Below are positions 44,760 to 53,060 of a stretch of 64,000 bases of DNA, piece by piece. The notes beneath the pieces are model-generated. The model was not told where the DNA came from and ran no database searches. It saw nothing but the letters and a program-made list of their open reading frames with translations. Every line of letters begins with the position of its first letter. Within the stretch, counting starts at the first letter, position 1. Source of the DNA: DSCS01 sp035391585 (GTDB lineage Bacteria; Macinerneyibacteriota; Macinerneyibacteria; Macinerneyibacteriales; DSCS01). The stretch spans positions 17,547 to 81,546 of the forward strand of contig CAZNOX010000006.1 of assembly GCA_964574875.1 (NCBI GenBank), written 5' to 3'. A program made the position numbers and the translations under genes.

Positions 44760-45725
44760 ATGCTAAGTATTGTGCTGGCAGCAGGAAAAGGGACACGGAT
44801 GAAGTCTGACCACCCCAAAGTGGTCTTTCCCGTCTGCGGACGTCCCATGATCCTCCGCTGTATTGAAAATCTGAAAAAGATGAAGATCACCCATCTGGCT
44901 GTGGTGATCGGGCATGGAGCCGGGGAGGTCAGAACAGCTCTGGAAGCGCACGGCGATATCACCTATTTTACTCAAAAGGAGCAGATGGGGACAGGACATG
45001 CTGTTCAGCAAGTGGACCTGGACCGTTTCGATGACGAGTATGTGGTTATCATCCCTGGTGATGTCCCTCTTCTTGACCCTGAAAAAGTCGAAGCTATTTT
45101 TACTGAAGCGGTCAACAGCCGCCTGGATGCCCTTGTCCTGACAACACAGCTTCATAATCCCCGCGGGTATGGGCGAATCCTCACCAGGGGAGAGCATTTT
45201 CACCGGATCGTCGAAGAGAAAGACGCGTCCCCTGAGCAGAAAGCCGTCAACCGGATCAACACAGGGGTCTATCTCATCCGGAAGCAGCTGCTCCGGGATT
45301 ATCTTCCCAGACTGTCTTCAGACAACAATCAGAAAGAATATTATCTCACGGATATCTTCCATGACCTGGCTCAAGAGGGATTCCATATTGAGATCAGGGA
45401 TTATTTCCCTGCAGAAGAGTGCATGGGGGTCAATTCACGCGTTCAGCTTCAGGAGGCTAACCGGATCTATCAAAAACGGATCCTGGAGAAGCTCATGGAA
45501 AACGGAGTCACCGTCAACCATCCTGAAAGTGTCGTCCTGGAAGGGGACCTGGACTGTGAGCCGGACTGTACGATTTTAGGCCCGGTTGTCTTCAAGGGAG
45601 AGGTCACATTGAAAAAGGGGGCTTGTGCCGGGCCCTTTGCTTATTTTGAAGATTGCACACTGAGCCCCGGAGAAGAAGGGGCTTTCATGAAAAGGATTAA
45701 AAACAACGTTATTCCAATGTCTTGA
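44760..45725 (+). CDS. glmU: GlmU-type uridylyltransferase lacking the acetyltransferase domain
   Basis: A 321-residue protein whose N-terminal domain is a clear GlmU pyrophosphorylase: LAAGKGTRMKSDHPKV, QMGTGHAV, GDVPLL, NTGVYLI and YYLTDI. It makes UDP-GlcNAc from GlcNAc-1-P and UTP for peptidoglycan and LPS. Standard GlmU is about 450 residues, with a left-handed beta-helix acetyltransferase. Here only one to two hexapeptide-like turns remain (about 260-315) and rplY follows at once, so the acetyl-transfer step must be elsewhere. GGAGAAG precedes ATG 44760, immediately after the tRNA terminator. Confidence 0.85.
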   Translation: MLSIVLAAGKGTRMKSDHPKVVFPVCGRPMILRCIENLKKMKITHLAVVIGHGAGEVRTALEAHGDITYFTQKEQMGTGHAVQQVDLDRFDDEYVVIIPGDVPLLDPEKVEAIFTEAVNSRLDALVLTTQLHNPRGYGRILTRGEHFHRIVEEKDASPEQKAVNRINTGVYLIRKQLLRDYLPRLSSDNNQKEYYLTDIFHDLAQEGFHIEIRDYFPAEECMGVNSRVQLQEANRIYQKRILEKLMENGVTVNHPESVVLEGDLDCEPDCTILGPVVFKGEVTLKKGACAGPFAYFEDCTLSPGEEGAFMKRIKNNVIPMS

Positions 45726-45741
45726 CAAGGAGGAAAAGGGC

Positions 45742-46380
45742 ATGAAAAGATTAGAATTAAAAGTCAACGCGAGAACAGAGAAGGGAAAAGGGCCCAACCG
45801 CAGGCTGCGTTCCCAGGGAGAGATCCCGGCTGTCCTCTACGGGGGCAAGGAAGAGAAGATGTTTACGGTTAATTTCAGGGATTTTACCAAGCTTTTGAAT
45901 AATCCCGACGGAACCAACATCATTATCGATCTCAAAGACAAGTCATTCAAGGGGATGGCTGTCATCAAAGAGATCCAAAGGGATCCTGTAAAAAGTGAAC
46001 CTCTCCATGTGGATTTCTATGAGATCGCCATGGACAGACCTCTGCGTATTCCTGTTGCCGTTCATTTGACCGGAACAGCCCATGGGGTCCGTGAAGGGGG
46101 CATCCTGGAACAGAATCTTTGGGAGATCGAGATCGAAGCGCTGCCGTCTCACCTGCCTTCCCATATCGACGTGGATATTTCCGCGCTGGGAATCGGTGAA
46201 AGTGTCCATGTCAAAGATGTCACCATTGAAGAGACGCTCAAGGTCCTGGCCGACCAGGAAGAACTCATCGCCCATGTGGCCGCACCAAGGCTCGTGGAAG
46301 CAGAAGAGGAAGAAGAGGAAGAGGTCATGGCTGAACCTGAGGTCATTACAGCGAAGAAGGAAGACGAAGAGGAAGAGTAG
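45742..46380 (+). CDS. rplY: 50S ribosomal protein L25/general stress protein Ctc
   Basis: A 212-residue CTC-type L25 that binds 5S rRNA. N-terminal LELKVNARTEKGKGPNRRLR and GEIPAVLYGG are conserved. The C-terminal TL5 domain has GVREGGILEQ and a final Glu-rich tail. An AAGGAGG site lies well before ATG 45742. glmU or spoVG with rplY and pth is a frequent order. Confidence 0.94.
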   Translation: MKRLELKVNARTEKGKGPNRRLRSQGEIPAVLYGGKEEKMFTVNFRDFTKLLNNPDGTNIIIDLKDKSFKGMAVIKEIQRDPVKSEPLHVDFYEIAMDRPLRIPVAVHLTGTAHGVREGGILEQNLWEIEIEALPSHLPSHIDVDISALGIGESVHVKDVTIEETLKVLADQEELIAHVAAPRLVEAEEEEEEEVMAEPEVITAKKEDEEEE

Positions 46381-46392
46381 GAGAGAATCCGC

Positions 46393-46977
46393 GTGTATAT
46401 CTTCGGGCTTGGAAATCCCGGTCTTGAATATGGAGAAACCCGGCATAATGTCGGGTTTCTTTTTTTAGACTACATCAATTCCCGCTACCTGAAGGCTCCT
46501 GAAAAACATGAGCCGGAATATGTCTGGTTTCAATCCAGGCTCAAAGGGGAACTCCTGATGTTTATCAAGCCCCAGACCTACATGAACCTCTCGGGCCGTG
46601 TGGTCTGGAGCCTGAAAAAAGAGCACATGACCCCGCGTGATATCATCGTGGTCTATGATGATGCCGCCCTTCCCCTGGGGAAGATCAGGATCCGTCCCGG
46701 GGGATCCAGCGGAGGGCATAACGGGATCACGTCCATCATCAATGCTTTTAACGGAGACAACGGTTTTGCACGGATCCGCATAGGGATCGCCGGAGCACAG
46801 GGAGAGCGCGAACCTTTACGGGATTATGTCCTGGATACCTTTACCCGTGAAGAAGAGGCCCTGCTTCCCGATATTTTCGACCTCGCGTGGAAAGGGCTGG
46901 TCACCATCGTCAACGAGGGTGTGGAGACAGCGATGTCCCGGTTCAACGGCCGTATCATCACATGTCAGGACCAATGA
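46393..46977 (+). CDS. pth: Peptidyl-tRNA hydrolase
   Basis: A 194-residue Pth. GLGNPGLEYGETRHNVGF has the catalytic histidine and neighbouring asparagine. PQTYMNLSG, VYDDAALPLGKIRIR and GGSSGGHNGITSI are further active-site blocks. It frees tRNA from peptidyl-tRNA dropped by ribosomes. The start is GTG 46393, 13 bases after rplY. The next ATG overlaps its stop. Confidence 0.95.
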   Translation: MYIFGLGNPGLEYGETRHNVGFLFLDYINSRYLKAPEKHEPEYVWFQSRLKGELLMFIKPQTYMNLSGRVVWSLKKEHMTPRDIIVVYDDAALPLGKIRIRPGGSSGGHNGITSIINAFNGDNGFARIRIGIAGAQGEREPLRDYVLDTFTREEEALLPDIFDLAWKGLVTIVNEGVETAMSRFNGRIITCQDQ

Positions 46978-48710
46978 GGCCTGCTGTCCTGCTCCTTACC
47001 GAACACCGGGGTGAACTGCAGCCTTTTATCGACACGTTCCGCCCCTCGCCATGGGGACAGGGATTCTGTCTCTCAGCGGATGAGGGGGATCTCTGGTTCT
47101 ATAGCAACCGCGGACGCGGCGGAATGGAAATGACTCATCTTCTTTACCGCCTGACACGCGAACAGCCTTTTCAGATCGTTGTGAATGCAGGGATCTGCGG
47201 TGCCATAGAGCCTGGCCTTGTGCGGGGAGAGGTCCACACCGTTTCCGGGGGAGTCATGGCCGACCTCCGGGGAGAAAAGATCCTGCAGCCTCTGATCGAA
47301 GCCCCGCTGCAGAGGGCCGGATCCCGGCGCCTCATCACGCTTCCTTTTCTTCAGCCTGGCCTTTATGACAAAGCCTTTGTCTGGGGTTCTCTTGTGGACC
47401 TGGAAGGATATTACCTGCTCTCCTGGGGCAAGGCCGTCGGAGTGCCCCTTCTCCTGTATAAGATGGTCTCAGATGAGAACAGCTCATTCCCGGAGACCTC
47501 CCGTATTGACTGTACGCCCCTGGCAGCCGCGTTCAAGGACGACCTTGAGAGCATCATGAGCCTCGCTGCCGACTCTCTCCTCCTGGAAGCTGTCCGGCGT
47601 CTGGGGCTTCCCCTTGAACAGAGCCGGAAAGCCCGAAAAATAGCTGAGATCAGCAGGAAAGAACACTTGTCTTTTACCCGGCGCCATGACCTCTACCGGT
47701 CTGTGAAGCTGGAAGGCGGACAGAGAGAAGACCGCAGTCAACAGCGCTCTCCCCGCAGATTTCTCTTTCTTGAAAAGGAGGTCCGGGACCAGGCCCCCTT
47801 TGTCGAAGCTTTTCCTGAGCATCATCCCTATTCCATCGGCCATTACCTGGACTATTTCCAGACACCGGAAAACGAGAGGACCTCTGCCATCTATATTGCG
47901 CGTAAAAAAGGAGAAATGATCCGCCCCAAAGGAGCTCATTACGGCCGCCCGGGATGGCGACACTACTCGGCGTTCAACGGTTATAACTGTCCCATGGACT
48001 GTCTCTATTGCTTTCTCCAGGGATATTTCAAAAATTCATCCCCTGTGCTTTTTGTCAACAGGGAGGATCTGCTGAAGGAAATGAAGAAACAAGCCGCCCA
48101 TGACACCGGCCCGGTTCTTTTCCACTTCGGGGATTTCTGCGACGGGGCGGCTTATGATCATATCACACGCAATATTGCATGGTTTTCCCGGGAGATCCGG
48201 GGGCATGAGAAGATCTTCTGTGAGTTCAGGACAAAATCTGCAGCAATGGGCCATCTCACCGGAGAGTCGGCGCATGAACAGCTCATCATCGGATTTTCAC
48301 TGGCGCCGCAAAGCGCAGTGGAACGTTGGGAACAGTCTACCCCCTCCCTGGAAAGACGCCTGGAGACAGCCGGGAAGCTGGCGGAGAGGGGATTCCGTCT
48401 CTCTTTTCACATCGACCCCCTCATCATCCAGTCACAAGACGACTGGAGGGATTATGAGGAGCTGGCCATGAGACTGCGCGACAGGTGGTCGGAGAAGGAG
48501 CTTTTTTCTGTCTCCATGGGAACCCTGCGGATGAAAAGAGAGACATACCGGGCCATCAGAGACAGGGGGAGGGGCGCTGTTCTCAAAGGGCTTGTCCGCG
48601 AAGAGGGGTTTTACCGTTACCCGGAAGAGATCCGCCGTGAAGCGGAAGCCCGGGTGGGAAGGGTTTTAAAGGAAGGGTTCGGGAGGTGCTACTATGTCTG
48701 CATGGACTGA
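46974..48710 (+). CDS. Nucleoside-phosphorylase/MTAN-like domain fused to spore-photoproduct-lyase-like radical SAM protein
   Basis: A single 578-residue frame. Residues about 1-200 resemble the PNP/MTAN/futalosine-hydrolase fold: VVNAGICGAIEPGLVRGEV (about 68-86, in pieces), then a LVDLEGYYLLSWGKAVGVP segment with Glu of the ribose-binding motif and a catalytic-type Asp in MVSDEN (near 166). After a charged linker (about 205-270), residues about 275-578 match the spore photoproduct lyase family: radical-SAM cluster C339-x3-C343-x2-C346 followed by FLQGYF. A cysteine in GDFCDG (C389) sits where SPL has its conserved catalytic Cys. MTAN enzymes can cleave 5'-deoxyadenosine, the by-product of many radical SAM enzymes, so the fusion may remove its own product. 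Substrate unknown. Confidence 0.78.
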   Translation: MRPAVLLLTEHRGELQPFIDTFRPSPWGQGFCLSADEGDLWFYSNRGRGGMEMTHLLYRLTREQPFQIVVNAGICGAIEPGLVRGEVHTVSGGVMADLRGEKILQPLIEAPLQRAGSRRLITLPFLQPGLYDKAFVWGSLVDLEGYYLLSWGKAVGVPLLLYKMVSDENSSFPETSRIDCTPLAAAFKDDLESIMSLAADSLLLEAVRRLGLPLEQSRKARKIAEISRKEHLSFTRRHDLYRSVKLEGGQREDRSQQRSPRRFLFLEKEVRDQAPFVEAFPEHHPYSIGHYLDYFQTPENERTSAIYIARKKGEMIRPKGAHYGRPGWRHYSAFNGYNCPMDCLYCFLQGYFKNSSPVLFVNREDLLKEMKKQAAHDTGPVLFHFGDFCDGAAYDHITRNIAWFSREIRGHEKIFCEFRTKSAAMGHLTGESAHEQLIIGFSLAPQSAVERWEQSTPSLERRLETAGKLAERGFRLSFHIDPLIIQSQDDWRDYEELAMRLRDRWSEKELFSVSMGTLRMKRETYRAIRDRGRGAVLKGLVREEGFYRYPEEIRREAEARVGRVLKEGFGRCYYVCMD

Positions 48711-49353
48711 CGGGACCATCGTCATCGCAGGAGGGACAGGGGCTCTGGGGGAGCACCTGGTGAACGCTTTTTTTGAGAAGGCGCCTCTTCTCATCCTGGG
48801 ACGGGACCGGGAGAAATGCCTCTCTCTGGCGGCCCGTTATCCCGGCCTTGACGTGCAGTCCGTGGACGAGTATCAGGGGAAGGGGCTCGTCTTCATCAAT
48901 GCCATCGGAGCGCCATCCTATTTCAAGGCTGATGAGTTCTCACAGGAGGAGGCCCGACGCTCCTACGAAAGCAACTTTGAGGTCCCGGCCCGGCTCATCA
49001 GCTCTGCGCTCCACGAGATGCAGAAAGCGAAAAAGGGCTGGGTCATCAATATCAACTCCCTGTCCGGCCTCCACGGCTATCCCCGGGGAGGAGGGTATGT
49101 CCCTTTTAAGTTTGCTTTGCGGGGTTTCCTGGAGACGGCCCGAAAAGAGAGGGGAAAAGCGGATATCCGCATTTCAGAGATCTATCCCGGTATCATCGAC
49201 ACGCCCTTCAGTTCAGCGCTTCCGTTTTCTTTTGACAGGACAGAGGCGATCTCACCTGTGAAGGTCGCGGATCTCATCGCATGGATGGTCTGCGGGGATA
49301 TCTATCTTTCTCATGTGGAGTGGCCCAATGACAGGATCCGCTTCACCCCGTAA
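48694..49353 (+). CDS. Short-chain dehydrogenase/reductase
   Basis: A 219-residue SDR. GGTGALGEHL is the nucleotide-binding glycine motif, NAIGAP replaces the common NNAG, and SLSGLHGYPRGGGYVPFK holds catalytic Ser, Tyr and Lys. IYPGIIDTPF is the usual PG motif. The substrate cannot be inferred. It starts 17 bases inside the radical-SAM gene with GGGAGGTG, so the two are coupled and may act in one pathway. Confidence 0.85.
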   Translation: MSAWTDGTIVIAGGTGALGEHLVNAFFEKAPLLILGRDREKCLSLAARYPGLDVQSVDEYQGKGLVFINAIGAPSYFKADEFSQEEARRSYESNFEVPARLISSALHEMQKAKKGWVININSLSGLHGYPRGGGYVPFKFALRGFLETARKERGKADIRISEIYPGIIDTPFSSALPFSFDRTEAISPVKVADLIAWMVCGDIYLSHVEWPNDRIRFTP

Positions 49354-49439
49354 GACAATCCGGTGAAATCCATGGAGGACTCTTCTTTCGGAACTTCCTG
49401 CTTCTTAAAATGTTAAAGAATAAACAAAGGAGGTTTTGA

Positions 49440-50186
49440 ATGCGTATCCGTTTTTCATTTGTTGTTCTGTCTCTCGCTTTGGCGTTGTCGGGCTGTATCT
49501 CTTCGGAAGTACAGAGAAGAGATATGAAACGCGTGGTCCAGGCCTCGGCCGTGGCCCCCGTGGGAGAGGCGAATGAAGACCAAGGGATCACCGTCAATGC
49601 CGCCTTCTACGATCACTTCTACAGAAGCCTGGTATTCAGCGTGGCTGTCACAAATAAATCGGAAAAAATCCTTGTCGTCGATCCCTCAAAATTTTATGCG
49701 GTGACCGATAAGGCTCTTTCTTCTTCCCTCGAAGGAAGACGTTCTCCCGCGTTGAACGGGGAAGAGAGAAACCAAAAGATCTATGCGCCTTTGAGAACAA
49801 TCGTTTTAAGAAACCCTTATGCTGAATCAGGTTTCGAACAGGCCGGAGATCTTTTAGATATAGCTGCCGGTATTGTCAAGACGATCAGAGGGGAAGAGGA
49901 TGAGGAGTGGGAAGAGAAAATGGAGAAAAAGGAAGAACAGAAGTTTCGCAAGAAAGTCCTCTACTACGAGTGGGAGAAAGCCAACAGCGACAGAGACGAA
50001 AAATTCGATGGTATGGTCAAAGACATGGAGTCGAAGACTCTGACGAAATGTGTGCTTCAGAAAGGGGAGTCAGCTGTAGGATATGTCTTTTTCCAGCTCT
50101 CTCCGGACGTGGAAAAATTCACCCTTGTCTTTCCCCTTGAAGGGAAAGAATGGTCCGGCCGTTTCTGGCAGGTGCGCTTGTTCTGA
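49440..50186 (+). CDS. Hypothetical lipoprotein
   Basis: A 248-residue protein with lipobox ALSGC (Cys 19). A beta-rich part (VTNKSEKILVVDPSKFYAV) is followed by a strongly charged helix (about 155-200, many Glu/Lys). The C-terminus is again beta-like (VGYVFFQLSPDVEKFTLVFPL in pieces), a pattern seen in DUF4352-like domains. No named family is certain. A perfect AAAGGAGG site precedes the ATG. The 86-base gap upstream shows no convincing promoter. The gene converges on the minus-strand exporter six bases away. Confidence 0.65.
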   Translation: MRIRFSFVVLSLALALSGCISSEVQRRDMKRVVQASAVAPVGEANEDQGITVNAAFYDHFYRSLVFSVAVTNKSEKILVVDPSKFYAVTDKALSSSLEGRRSPALNGEERNQKIYAPLRTIVLRNPYAESGFEQAGDLLDIAAGIVKTIRGEEDEEWEEKMEKKEEQKFRKKVLYYEWEKANSDRDEKFDGMVKDMESKTLTKCVLQKGESAVGYVFFQLSPDVEKFTLVFPLEGKEWSGRFWQVRLF

Positions 50187-50192
50187 GACAAA

Positions 50193-51908
50193 TCAATTAT
50201 TGAACTGGAGAGAATAGAGCTTCCTGTAGAGGGAGCTCTTCTCCATGAGTTCGTCATGGTTTCCCATGGCTTCGATCCGTCCCCGGTGGATGACGATGAT
50301 CCGGTCAGCATGAAGGATGGTGGAGAGCCTGTGAGCCACGATAAAAGTGGTCCGGTCTTTGATCATATTGTTGATGGCGTCCTGGACATACTTTTCAGAC
50401 TCGGTATCCAGCGCCGATGTGGCCTCGTCGAAGATGAGGATGGAGGGGTTTCTGAGGACAGCTCTGGCGATGGCGATCCTCTGTTTTTGCCCGCCGGAGA
50501 GCTTGACGCCGCGTTCTCCGATCTCGGTGTCGTATTGCCGGGGAAGGTCCATGATAAAATCATGGGCATAGGCGGCTTTCGCCGCTTTGACAATGGATTC
50601 GCTTTCGGGGCTGGCCTGGGTGTATCCGATGTTTTCGGCAATGGTCCCCGAAAAGAGAAAATTCGTCTGACTCACCATGGCGATATGAGAACGCAGGTTG
50701 GCCAGCTTGAATCGGCGGATATCCGTCCCGTCGATGGTCACAGCTCCCTGGGTGCAATCATAGAGCCTGGGTATCAGATTGACCAGAGTGGTCTTCCCGC
50801 CGCCGCTGGGCCCCACAAGGGCCACGACCTCTCCCTTTTTCACATGAAGGTTGATCCCTTTGAGGACCTCTTCTCCGGTATCATAAGCGAAACTGACATT
50901 GTCCAGGGTCACAGTTCCCTCTATCGTCTCTTTTTCCAGGGTTCCCTGAGTCCTGAGGATGGGGTTTTCCACATTCATGATGTCGAAGATCCGTGAGGCG
51001 GAGGCTGTGGTGCGCTGTACCATGAGGTGAAGGTTGGAGAGGCGCCTGATGGGCGTGGAGGCGTTCCCGGCGGCTACAAAAAAGGTGATAAAGGCGCCCA
51101 GGTTCATCCGTCCTTCCACGACATCTTTTCCTCCGAACCAGAAGATGAGGAGGAGGGCGGTGTAGCCCAAAATCTCCATGATGGGTAGGCTGAGGGCGGT
51201 GACTCGGATCTCTTTGAGTTTTTTCTCAAGATAATCATTATTGGACTTGCGGTACCGCTGGCTTTCCCGGCGTTCAGAGGAGAAGATCTTGATGACCTCG
51301 ATCCCCTGGACGATCTCCTGCATGATGGAGACAGTCACGGCGAGGAGGTGCTGGGTGAGCAGGGTGTATTTCTTGACGAAGATCCCCAGAAAATAGATGA
51401 TGACGATGATAAGGGGCAGGACCACCATCATGATGAGGAAAAGCCGAAGGTTCATCCGGATCATGATGTAGACGGCTCCCAGAAGAGTGGCGGTGTTCAT
51501 GATCATATCCACCACGCCCCGGCGCATGAAGTTTTGAATGTTGGTGATATCATTGGTGAGTCGGGAGAGGATATCACCGCTCTGGGTGTTTTTAAAGAAG
51601 TGCATGGGCAGGTAGAGGACGCGTCCCAGGACATCGTTCTTCAGCCTGATGAGAAGGTTCTCGGAGAGGAAGTTCAACGTATAGTCCTGCCCGAACTTGG
51701 AGAAAAAGAGGATCACGGCATTGATGGCGCCCAGAAAAATTATATTTTTGAGAGTTTCCAGGTTATCCAGGGCAATATTGATAAACTGGCCGATGATAAT
51801 GGCCAGGAAGTTCTGACTCACCGAGAGGACCAGCATAAAGATGATGGCCACGGGGTAATAGGCTTCAAAACCCCGGAGATATTTGAGTAGACGCCTGATT
51901 TCGTTCAT
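50193..51908 (-). CDS. MsbA-like ABC exporter (lipid A/LPS flippase type)
   Basis: A 571-residue half-transporter: six membrane helices (about 15-320), then an ATPase domain with Walker A GPSGGGKTT, signature LSGGQKQRIAIARA and Walker B ILIFDEATSALD, followed by the H-loop histidine in VAHRLST. Exporters of this type flip lipid A-core in LPS bacteria. Its place after lptF-lptG on the same strand supports a lipid A role. CGGAGG precedes the ATG. Confidence 0.88.
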   Translation of the reverse strand: MNEIRRLLKYLRGFEAYYPVAIIFMLVLSVSQNFLAIIIGQFINIALDNLETLKNIIFLGAINAVILFFSKFGQDYTLNFLSENLLIRLKNDVLGRVLYLPMHFFKNTQSGDILSRLTNDITNIQNFMRRGVVDMIMNTATLLGAVYIMIRMNLRLFLIMMVVLPLIIVIIYFLGIFVKKYTLLTQHLLAVTVSIMQEIVQGIEVIKIFSSERRESQRYRKSNNDYLEKKLKEIRVTALSLPIMEILGYTALLLIFWFGGKDVVEGRMNLGAFITFFVAAGNASTPIRRLSNLHLMVQRTTASASRIFDIMNVENPILRTQGTLEKETIEGTVTLDNVSFAYDTGEEVLKGINLHVKKGEVVALVGPSGGGKTTLVNLIPRLYDCTQGAVTIDGTDIRRFKLANLRSHIAMVSQTNFLFSGTIAENIGYTQASPESESIVKAAKAAYAHDFIMDLPRQYDTEIGERGVKLSGGQKQRIAIARAVLRNPSILIFDEATSALDTESEKYVQDAINNMIKDRTTFIVAHRLSTILHADRIIVIHRGRIEAMGNHDELMEKSSLYRKLYSLQFNN

Positions 51909-51953
51909 AAAACCTCCGGCTAAGGATAACTGAGGGGGGGCTTTCTGTCAATA

Positions 51954-53060
51954 TTATTTAAAAGTGCCCCTCTGCTTGACCAGGATAAGAGAGAGAGAGA
52001 GGACGACCATGAGAATATCCGGGATCCAGGCGGCTGCAAGGGGAGAGAGCAGGCCGGAGTTTCCCAGTGAGCGGGACGTGGCGAAGATCCCCCAGAAAAG
52101 GAAGCTGATCCCCAGGGAGAAGCCGATGATGCTTGAAAGGGCCATGCGCGGCCTGGCGATGGTGATCCCCAGCCCGAGGAGTGCCACAAGAAAGGAGACC
52201 AGGGGAAAAGAGAATTTCATCTGGTACTCCACCCGGGAGCGGGTCACGTCGAGGCCGGCCCTCTTTTTATCCCTGATGAACCGTCCCAATTCCATGAAGT
52301 TCATCTCATCGGGCTTTTTGACGTTTTTTGAAAAGTCTTCGGGGGTCTCGGAGACATCCAGGAAAAGACGTTTGATGGGCTGGTCCACGAGGACAGGGAG
52401 CTCCCGCCTGGATTCATCAAAAAGCTTGATGTAGACCTCCTTGCAGAGCCATTTGCCGTCCACATAGGCGGCTTCGGCGATGTCGGCCCGGTAACGGATC
52501 GCATTCCCCTCCCATTGTTCCATGAGGAGGTCTGTGACAGTCCTGGTCTCATGATTATAGGACCTGATGCTGTAGACAAAACCGTTTTTCCCCCGGTAAG
52601 AGAAGTCGGCCTTATCACCGGTGCGGATAAAGGGCCGTTTTTTGATCCTGGCTTCCACTTTGTCGATCATATAGTTGCAGGGCGGGACCACCAGCTCGCT
52701 GAGCAGAAATGAAGAGAGGCTGATCAGAAGGCCCGCTGCGATGAGAGGGGCGGCGATACGGAGATAACTGAGGCCGGCATTGAAAAAGATGAGGATCTCG
52801 TTGTTCTTGATCAGTTTATGAAGGGTGACGATGGTGGCAAAGATGGTGACCACGGGGATCATATAGTTGAGAAGATAGGGGGACTTGATGAGGTAGTAGT
52901 AGAAGTAGAGGTAAAAAGGAGCCTCATTATCCAGAAACATCTTGAGCCGGTCAAAAAGGTCGATGATGATATTGATAAAGAGAAAGCCGGCTGTGGTGGT
53001 CAGAAAGATCTTCCAGAAGATCCTGTTAACGTAGGCGTCGGTTCTGTTTAAAAAGCGCAA
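51954..53060 (-). CDS. lptG: LptF/LptG family permease, LptG-like
   Basis: A 368-residue permease starting with TTG 53060, with GGAG seven bases before it. Three N-terminal helices, a periplasmic beta-jellyroll part (about 145-260) and three C-terminal helices match YjgP/YjgQ. LptF and LptG, with LptB2, pull LPS from the inner membrane to the Lpt bridge. It starts 35 bases inside the upstream lptF-like gene. Which one is F or G is by order only. Confidence 0.85.
   Translation of the reverse strand: MRFLNRTDAYVNRIFWKIFLTTTAGFLFINIIIDLFDRLKMFLDNEAPFYLYFYYYLIKSPYLLNYMIPVVTIFATIVTLHKLIKNNEILIFFNAGLSYLRIAAPLIAAGLLISLSSFLLSELVVPPCNYMIDKVEARIKKRPFIRTGDKADFSYRGKNGFVYSIRSYNHETRTVTDLLMEQWEGNAIRYRADIAEAAYVDGKWLCKEVYIKLFDESRRELPVLVDQPIKRLFLDVSETPEDFSKNVKKPDEMNFMELGRFIRDKKRAGLDVTRSRVEYQMKFSFPLVSFLVALLGLGITIARPRMALSSIIGFSLGISFLFWGIFATSRSLGNSGLLSPLAAAWIPDILMVVLSLSLILVKQRGTFK

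Noticed and set aside
49354..49439. Possible promoter with TAAAAT before the lipoprotein at 49440
   Set aside because: The -35 partner is poor in every spacing tried; left unannotated.
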